In this document: one piece after another, positions 56,344-64,000 of the stretch
Position numbering within the stretch: the first letter of the stretch is position 1
Layout of the letters: every line of letters starts with the position of its first letter
NCBI GenBank assembly: GCA_030685235.1
Contig: MU839130.1
Location: 62,001 to 126,000 of the forward strand
Reading direction: 5' to 3'
Origin: Copromyces sp. CBS 386.78
Taxonomy: Eukaryota; Ascomycota; Sordariomycetes; Sordariales; Sordariaceae
Length of the DNA: 64,000 nt
Notes under the pieces: generated by a model
The model's input: the letters and a program-made list of their open reading frames with translations, nothing else
Told to the model about the DNA's origin: nothing
Databases searched by the model: none
Program-made: the position numbers and the translations under genes

Positions 56344-57480
56344 TTACCTCCCCACCAAGGGGGTGACAAGCTCGATGCTCTTGGGCCTCGAGTAAATCCC
56401 TGGCCTGCGGCTTGGTAGCGGTCGGTCATTGTAGGCATCTCCGCCATAGTAATGGCCGTCATACGTAGAAGGGAAGAAACCGGACTGCTGGTTGGAGTAC
56501 GAGTTGTTGGGGCTTGTAGCTGAGCTCCGGTTCGAGAAAGGCCAAACGTTCGGGTGGTAGCTGCCTACAGGGGACGGGGAGGGAGGGCTGGCTGGTCTGG
56601 CACCCGCACCATAGAGGGAAGACTTGAGGGCATTGATGGCTGAGGACTGGCCGGTCCCCGGTGTGGTAGGTGGGGAGACATATGTTGAGTTGGGGCGGGA
56701 TGGGGATGCGCGGGGGATGATGTCTCGGGGCTCTGAGGAGGCCGAGTAGTAAGGGTAGTGAGTTGGAGCGTTCGAACCGACCCAGTTGCGAGATGAGGAT
56801 GAGGCACCGAAGCATTCTTGGTCGCTCATGCGGCAGCTAACGAGTCCAGGTCAGTCTTGAGATTCAATGAACCGGTTTGGGGGAGTTGTTTGAACTTACT
56901 CTTTAGAGCAATAAAGGGATTGGTCGTTATCGGGGATAAACTGCTTCTCGCAAGACATGCTATAAGACTGAGTGTCAGCAACGTTATGCTTTGGTATCTC
57001 CATGCAACAAGAGACAACCCTGAAAGGTTATGCAGGAACGGCAATGCTTCGGCACCAAGATGACCAATACCATCGCACCATCAAGGCACCGTTACACGGA
57101 TCGCCCGCATATCAGGTGACGATGCGCGAGAGCCCAAGAGGAATTGATTATTAGGGGAGAGAAAGCTGCTTGAACTGAAGGCAACTCCTCAAGAGAACCT
57201 CAGATACAATCTGAGCTGGCGGGCTTGGGGTTTGTTGGGGGAAGGCAAAAGAGCAGGGGGTAACATACCAGAACTGGGGAAAGCTTTCCCGCTCCTCCTC
57301 AAACCAACGCTCTTCTTCCAATTCCCTCTCACGATCCCTCATGTTCCTGCCCAGCTTCTGGGAGGTCTGAGGGGTGGTTTTCCGTGTCATGGCAGGTCGG
57401 GTTGAAGGAGCAGTTTTTCGGACGTCGGTCATCGAAGTATTGCCAGAAGCATGTCCGGACCTTCGGCGTTGGTGATGCAT
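56344..57480 (-). CDS. Ecl1-family zinc-binding protein (life-span regulatory factor)
   Basis: Exons are 57480..57269, 56959..56900 and 56836..56344 (254 aa). The short middle exon carries the signature: the join reads SFPQF-C-MSCEKQFIPDN, then LYCSK-D-CRMSDQECF. The cysteines form C-x2-C and C-x3-C pairs, as in Ecl1/Ecl2/Ecl3 proteins of fission yeast. There, family members extend chronological life span and respond to sulfur and zinc supply; the function here is by family only. The start at 57480 (MHHQRRRSGHAS) is the first ATG of the open frame; upstream frame lacks ATG, and an extra 5' exon cannot be excluded. The rest is low-complexity: a charged RDRERELEEERWFEEERES helix before the cysteine motif and a Ser/Pro/Tyr-rich tail. 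Introns are 309 bp and 63 bp (GTATGT and GTAAGT donors). Confidence 0.85.
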
Positions 57481-60400
57481 CGAGGCTATTATGTGTGATT
57501 GGTTGGGGTTAAGAGGTGAGGTGCGCCCGAGGGAGCGCCAGGGGTTCACTGGTTGGCTGACTTGTTCGGCTCAGGTCCCTTGGCAGCGCAACGTGGGTTG
57601 GTGAATGGAAACGCGGGGTCCTGCCCAAGAGGAGAAGGTGAATTGGTGTCCTGGTCGTCGTCGTTGATCACGTCTGGGCCCAAAGTTGAGAGAAGGTGGG
57701 GATCCCTGGAAGGGGGAGGAGTGAAGAGTTATTCAAAACTTTTGTTGACCAACAAGCCCACAAGTTACCATTCGTGGAATGACGAATCCGTCTAAGTGGG
57801 TGTCGTGCCGGGTGGCAAATATGTAAGCTGCAAGAAGAGAATTTTCTTGCTCGTGCTTGTTGTTCCTGGCGCTGTCGTGGGACTGGAGAGTCTGTGAGGA
57901 AAAAGTGCGCAAACCGATAGCTTCAACGAACGACTTCGGGAGACCAAACGAGGGTGGTGGTGGTGGTGGTGTTAGACAAGGAAGAGGACAAGGAGGACAA
58001 TCGACCGGCTATTAAACCCGTAAGGTGTAACAGGTGCAGGTCAGTTGCTTTATATGTATGTCGCCTTCAAGTCGCGATGGGGTTGCGCTAGTGACCGGTT
58101 TTGTTTCTCAGTTCACAGTCCAGGGAACAAACAGGCTTGGACGGTTTTGCGGGGCCCCGGATTGTGCGAGTGAGCTACTGTCCCGCTATTGACTTGTTTA
58201 CAGCCGGAGGTGGGGATCGAGTCTGTAGCTGGTGTTTCGCTTCTCTGGGCCGGCCAGTGGGTAGAACAGGATAGCCGGTGGTGACACAGATGAGGGGAGT
58301 CGACACACGGTGTTGAGTGTTTTGTTCGGGATTTAGCTACGGGTACGCCGTGTCGTTCGAGAACAAGGTTGGGCGGTCCGACTATGTATGTGTTGTTGTC
58401 TTGGGTTCGGTTGGCAGTTGTGTTTTTGAACGGACGTCAATTGGCGTCTGTGGATGTAACCGTCGATAGTATGGAGTTGGGTTGACAAGCTAGAGCAAGT
58501 GTGGTGAGGTGAGGTAGCTGCACAGTGTTGTTCCCGTTGGCTGCTGCAGTGCTGACGATATGATGGAATTACTGGGTAGGTGGATGTTCGTTCTTGAGCC
58601 GAGGGGATCTTGAAGGAAAAACAAAGACTAGGAGGAGGTACAATGGGGGTGAGGAACTGGCGGAGGTCTTATAATAAGAAACGATGGAGCAAGTGTATTG
58701 CGTGGTGTAGGTAAGGAGGCCAGGTGCTTGCTTGGTATCTGCGCAAGAATCACTCTCTACTAGGTGAACGAGACCTTTGTAGCCTGTATCTATGTGCCCC
58801 TGTCAGTCCCCTTTAGGCCCTTTTCCATGTTTCTGTTTTCCTGTTGGCCCCGGCTGCGCTTAGCACACAATCCCCCGTGTCTTCGTCTGTGATCTGGAGT
58901 CTTGCCCGAGAACGGAGATCAGCAGCGTCGGGATGCCGACCAATCGTCTTTCACGGTTGCTTGAACGTGTACTCGTACAGTGAGCGAGTGTATCGGTATG
59001 ACTATCGGTATGGGGCCCGTCACTGCAGTTGCACTGGCTTTATCTGGCCCGGCGTATCTCCATCTCCCTCTGGCACTTTCACTTTTTTATTTTTTTATTT
59101 TTTTTATTATTATCTCAACTCCCGCCAAGGGGAGAAGTCCGATCGATTGGCCTTGTGTCTTGCCTACCTACCGCAGTAGTAGTGTAGGTCGTCAGTCACT
59201 CAGTTGATCAAAGAGGACAAATAAAAGGATAGAAGCGATCTGGACCTTCTGAAGAAACCAGTAACGTCCTCTGTATGGCGCTCGCTGTTCTTGTCGCTGC
59301 TTGGAGTGGCTGACTGCTGTAGCGATTTGTAGACAAAATCCACAGGTCGTCACCGGTGCGCGTTGGGACCAGGTTGGGAGGTGGGGTCCAGTGTCAGTTG
59401 AAGCTTCCTCAGTTGACGACAGAAGTTGGGGTGCAGGGAACGCAGAGGGTTCCTAACACTGTGTTGAATGTTTTTTTTAGGGGGGTGGGAGGCGGAAGTT
59501 GAAGGGGGCCGACAGGTCTGTGACTCCAGGAACGGGGCAGCTTGGTTCTGTCCATTTCACTTTCATTCTTTTCGCAATCAAAAACTCTCCGCCGGTCATA
59601 TTGGCATGGAAAACTCTGAAAATGAGCGCCTCAGCAAGCTTACTCTACCGACACCGATGATTCTGACCCATTTGCAAAGGGTCCTGTCCCCGCCTGTGTT
59701 CTGTCATCAACAACGGAGCGGGAGCCCTGCGGCCCCGAGCCCCTGTGACAAAAGATGTGGGGGTGATGGCGGAATCTGCGAATGACACGGTTGGCAGACG
59801 GGCAGCTGGATGGCCGATGTTGCCAGAATGTTGTTATTTTCCATCAAACGTCCATCGGCTTCCCTCCTTGAAGATTCACAGGCTTCCAACGACTGGTACT
59901 GCTTGGGCTGAATAGCAGGGGGCACTCACAGCCCAGAGGCCGCAAAGGTGCTTCATGTGTTTAGAGACATTCGCTGGCTTGGTGATCATCACACTCCCGT
60001 CCGTTGAAAGAGTGGATTACAACCCCAACGACGCTACCTTCAACTTTCAACTTGGGTTCCAAGACCATAAAGGTCCTCCAAATTTAGCCCTCGAGACTGT
60101 ACAGTGAGAATCTGAATGGCCGGCGTAGACAACAAGGTGCTCCATCCCACCTGAAACCCGACGAGAAGAGCACACGCAATCACAAAGACAGGAGACCTCC
60201 ATCATGATCCCCCTCAAGTTAAGGTGATCATGGGCCTCTACAACACCACTAGGCATCTCGAATCTGGAGGTGTCAATCGCCTACTCGAGAGCATGGGCTT
60301 CTTCTTCCACGGTGCTGAGGCATGATCTCCGTCATCACTCCTCCCGAATTGTCCGTCTGGATCAGTCATCCCCCCCACACACATAGCCTCCCATCTTCAG

Positions 60401-63400
60401 GTCACCACCAAACACCACGCACGCACTGCTACACGTGTTGTCGTCGACCAGATTCAGCCTCTTGAGTATGCTGCCGAATCCTTGCTTCTTTCTCACAGCC
60501 TCAACCTAACATCTTCCTCGTCTTTTTGGACACTCCACATACACCTCTAAACGAGACTCCATACCCTATTCTACTTTTTCGCATTCATCCTCGTCCCTGC
60601 TGACCGCTTCACCTGTTTAACCGGCCGAGCCGTTTTGACTAATAAAGAGGTCTGCAAAATGTGTCAAAAACAAACAACTATCGCAAGGGATCCCGAGTTG
60701 ACTTTGATTGCCAAGCGCCCGAGCGAAAGATTCAAGCCATCGCGGCGTCATCCACGTTTTGCGGGGAACAAGAGAGCACAGCATTGTAACTGTGCGATGT
60801 CAGAGTTGTCCGATTTTAATCGAGGGGTATCTACTACCACTGTTATCTGCACGTGTAGTTAATGACTGCACTGTGCATGATGGTAGGGTCTCACCAATTC
60901 CCTATGCCCGCTCTCGCACCTCGCACAGAGAGAATCCACAGATAATGATAAGTTGCTTGACACCAACAAACCGTTCTGGTGAGCACTAATCAATGGTCAT
61001 TGATAGCGCTCCTGTTGCTATCCGTCGTGCCGCCTGTAGTATGTATTACACCGGTGACTGAATACCTAAACTCACCCTCTCTCTCGCTTCCCCACGACTC
61101 GCTGACGGGAAACTCCATCTGGAAGCGGAATCCACTTCACATGAAGCGGAGTGGAAGCCGGAGGTACGGAGCCAATGTACCTTTCCTTTTGTGGAGAGCC
61201 GAGCACAGAAAGAGCCTCCTTCGTCGATCGATTCCTTGCTTGTTGCCTCCTGAGAGAAGCGAGCAAAACGGCGAGCGAGCAACTTTTAAGCACCGCGCGT
61301 TCACGAGAAAATAGCGACCCAAAGCCCACTCTTTCGCACGCCCAATTCTGCAAAAATCTGCATTCCGACGTTGCCAGCACGCTCTCTGTGGCTCTGTCAC
61401 AGGCGTCTGGAACCCGACCATGTCATCCTCACCCACTAATTGATGCCACTTGGAACGGCCTCAGGTAGCCAGGTCCACCGCACTCCCCCAACCAAGGAAT
61501 CTCTCTGGCAAGGAAGCAAGAGGAAAAAAAAAAACCCTTTTTTTTTTTTTTCCTTCATCAGAGTTGCATCGGCGCCTATCCGCTAGTGTTCCCGGTTTGG
61601 GGTACGACTACCGCCTACCGCCCCTCTTGCGGTGCGGCCAGCCCTGCGTTGCCCTGCGTGCCTTGTCAGCAAATGCCAGGTGTGGTTACTGACGGCGCCT
61701 TTCCCACCTTGGGCGCGCGGCGTCGAGCCCGCTGTCACGCCGTTGTTCGACGACAGCAACAGCCGAGCCGAAGGGAGGCTCCATCGGTCCATGGCCCCAT
61801 TGTGTGGAGAGAGCCTTTCACTGTCCCACAGAGCTCCCACTAACCCCGGCCTATTCTAACCCACCTGTGCCAATGCTGCCTCTTCAGGGGACAGCCAGGA
61901 ACGTTCCTCAGCTCGCTGACGGGCCGGCTGCAGAGTTTGCAGTGCCTGGCTTGGGGATTGGGTGAGAGTCTTTCTCCCAGATCTGACCGGACAGCGGGGA
62001 TGGAGCCGAAGCATGTTTGGTGGTGCCATGCTGCCATGATCTTCCGGGGCACCAGTCCCGCCATCCGCCGGTCTCAGGTCAGTCTTGCCAGGTCTGGGTG
62101 GGCAAACACTGTACCTGTCGTTGAAATCTCCACGTATATTCCGCTCCGTCATTGCTTTCGGAGAGGGGAAATGGCCGGAATTTACTCTCTTCCCAATATT
62201 GAGCCGTTTTCAGCCGACCAATTTTTTTAAAAAAGAAATTTCCATCCCACCGAAAACACACCGTGAATGAGATCCGGCGGCGTGGGGGTCGTTCACAGGG
62301 GGGGTTCAGGAGGTGGAATGTCGCAAAACACCAAGAAACACTTGCGGAACCGGGACAGCGGCCCCACTCTTGACAACACACAGACAGACCCGGCCGACCG
62401 AGAAATCATCGTACTGTAACATCGTCAGGTTTCAGGATCATCGAGATTCCATATTCCAGGGTTCACTTTACTGTCTGAAAAAGTTTTCTGCATCTGGTAC
62501 CTGAAAGATCGAGACCATTGACACGGCCCATGTGTCCGAGTTCATGGGTTCAACGGCGGCTTTTCCGTAAGTTATCGAACCATCTAACGGAAGCCTGATC
62601 GTTCGCCTACCGAATTTGTTTCTGAAAACTACCCTACTGTGCCCTCCTGGTTGCCCAGGGAAAAAAAAACACCAGGTCACGGATATCCATGCTGTAGAGG
62701 ATATTAACACCGTTCATTTTGTCAAGCATAGCAAAGTGACCACAAACCAGTGAGAGGGTACACAAACCGGCACCGCTCCCTCAACATCTTGACCGAGAAG
62801 TAGGTAGCACCACAAAAGCGCCGCTCAAGGGCCGTCTTCCGAAAAGCAAGGGTTCTTGCTCACCGGCTCATGTGGGACAGCGGACGGCCATAAGGGTCGT
62901 GGGAGGGCCAGACCTCTTACAAAAGCGTTTGTCTTGCCTTGGCCCATTCACAAGCATCCAGTAGGGTTACAGAACCCATCTCTCTTTGTTGGTGGTTTGT
63001 AGTATCTGCGAGATTTCAGGGTTTAAATCTCAGGGTTCAATCCCATCAAGGAACCGAATGGATCTCATCGGGTTTCTGAATCCGGCCCTTCCTTATGACC
63101 CCCCTCACGATGAAAGTCGCCAGTCCGGAGGATTCACTAACCCGGCCAAGCTCAGGGATTGGACAACTGGAACGGGACAATAGCCGACAGGGTAGAGCAG
63201 GGAGGAGTGCGGGCGGGCAACGGGCTATGGATGAGAATTAACGTCAGGTAACCCTCGGCACGGAATCGGCAACTCTGTCCCACGTGAATTAAGTCGATGA
63301 TGTCTTATCACGTATTTCGTTCGACCTTCCATGTCTTTCTGGGGGGAGGCTTGACCAATTCCCCTCTTCAAGTCGTTACCATCCCAAGTATGAATGATGA

Positions 63401-63800
63401 GCTTCTAGGCGGATAGCTTCATTTCTCCCTCCTAGATGACGGAGACACTTGCATCCAAGACAGTGACCCCGCCCATTGCCCTTTGGTTTTCTCGCCCCTC
63501 ACCATCTCTACCCAAGAAGCGGTTACTCATGACAACGGCCAATGTTATTCGGGGCACAGCTATTCGGAGCGGGAAATGTAAACACGGAGCTCTCGCTCAT
63601 CATCTACAGGCTACTGCCGCCGAGCTCAAGGATGGAGCGATGATATCATTTCTCGGGACCGTCATCTATCTGTCAACGAAATCCTTGCACACAGAGAGTA
63701 AAATCCTTCCGCACAGAGAGTATCCCCACTTTTACGCTTAGTCAACCCGCCCAGCCGCCCAGCCGCGCCAGCACACCGTGTGCATCGCTGCCCAACTTCG
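57481..63800. other. Gene-poor 6.3 kb region upstream of the Ecl1-family gene
   Basis: It contains the promoter and leader of the minus-strand Ecl1-family gene; beyond that I recognise nothing. Open frames on both strands stay below about 112 codons, overlap each other and show no conserved motif. Composition is ordinary (not AT-rich) until about 63800. Simple tracts include GGT repeats near 57953-57975, T/A-rich DNA at 59083-59117 and an A-run/T-run foldback at 61521-61552. No tRNA or 5S rRNA signature seen. Confidence 0.45.
61521..61552. repeat. A-tract / T-tract foldback
   Basis: GG followed by eleven A, CCC, a run of T and then CC. The two tracts are complementary and could form a hairpin; homopolymer length may also be an assembly artefact. 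Confidence 0.7.
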
Positions 63801-63814
63801 TCGTCGCGCATCCT

Positions 63815-64000
63815 ATTAGCGACCGTTAGTCTTACTGCGCAATTGAATAAAGCTATCGCGAAATCTTACCTACCGTTGCGCAATTGTTTTGAGCGATTAT
63901 TTCATTATCTTTATTATTATTTCGTAAAGTATTATCGAGCTCGCTATATTGCCCGCTTATATTATATCGCTAGTAAATTTCGCGACTGTAACCGTACCTC
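63815..64000. repeat. AT-rich sequence with RIP-like dinucleotide bias (region continues past the window)
   Basis: The base composition changes sharply here. In the last 160 bases I count by hand 22 TpA, 2 CpA, 6 TpG and 13 CpG. Loss of CpA/TpG, gain of TpA and retention of CpG are the expected result of repeat-induced point mutation in Neurospora and relatives. This is probably the start of an inactivated repeat or transposon outside the window. I see no coding potential. Confidence 0.65.

Noticed and set aside
63030..63050. GGGTTCAATCCCATC resembling a tRNA T-arm
   Set aside because: Stem is short and no acceptor or anticodon stem could be found around it.
63436..63741. 101-codon plus-strand open frame near the right edge
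   Set aside because: No domain, overlaps ordinary intergenic sequence, and no conserved splice pattern to extend it.
1..64000. CRISPR arrays, bacterial operons, phage or plasmid features
   Set aside because: No direct-repeat/spacer pattern; spliced genes and eukaryotic families throughout.

Overview
The window is nuclear DNA of a filamentous ascomycete, most likely a Sordariaceae species (Neurospora or Sordaria type). Genes are split by short introns of about 60-110 bp with GTRNGY donors and CTAAC-like branch sites. Start codons sit in CACAATGGC-like contexts. A type II tRNA-Leu carries a 26-nt intron. The protein set is fungal (ERMES Mmm1, Vrg4, Ale1, Rce1, Ecl1-type zinc protein). Intergenic gaps are long and rich in simple repeats. 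The right edge and one TIR-flanked segment have the base composition left by repeat-induced point mutation (RIP). I recognise no bacterial, viral or organellar block. I cannot fix the species without a database search.

Layout. 1-934 (+): 3' end of a chitin deacetylase with a C-terminal chitin-binding domain. 1786-3745 (-): mitochondrial 5-aminolevulinate synthase. 4205-5040: putative degenerate inverted-repeat element inside a 2.4 kb gap. 6196-12116 (-): very large SNF2/ATRX-like chromatin ATPase. 14039-15694 (+): glutathione synthetase, convergent with 15959-17797 (-): VPS45. VPS45 is divergent from 18345-19675 (+): MMM1. 20993-23098 (+): MBOAT lysophospholipid acyltransferase. 23512-23617 (+): tRNA-Leu(AAG). 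24719-27987 (-): long Ser-rich membrane protein. 31302-32418 (+): RCE1, convergent with 33648-35058 (-): GDP-mannose transporter. 36414-40193 (-): RRM plus Pumilio protein. 44335-46015 (+): CCDC47-like ER membrane protein, convergent with 46609-47195 (-): Ecm15-like thiamine-binding-fold protein. 49224-52660 (+): NAK-family kinase. 56344-57480 (-): Ecl1-family zinc protein. The last 6.5 kb hold no recognisable gene and end in AT-rich RIP-like sequence.

How the genes relate. This is ordinary eukaryotic gene order, not an operon or a metabolic cluster. Several products act in endomembranes (RCE1, Ale1, CCDC47-like, Mmm1 in the ER; Vrg4 in the Golgi; VPS45 in Golgi-to-endosome traffic), but I see no sequence evidence that they are co-regulated. 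Exon boundaries were worked out by hand from splice signals, reading phase and family conservation; each is a model to be confirmed with RNA-seq. I did not find a clear new biological system. The best leads are the inverted-repeat element, the RIP-like edge, the coding minisatellite of the SNF2 protein, the repeat-bearing Ser-rich membrane protein, and a few unusual introns.
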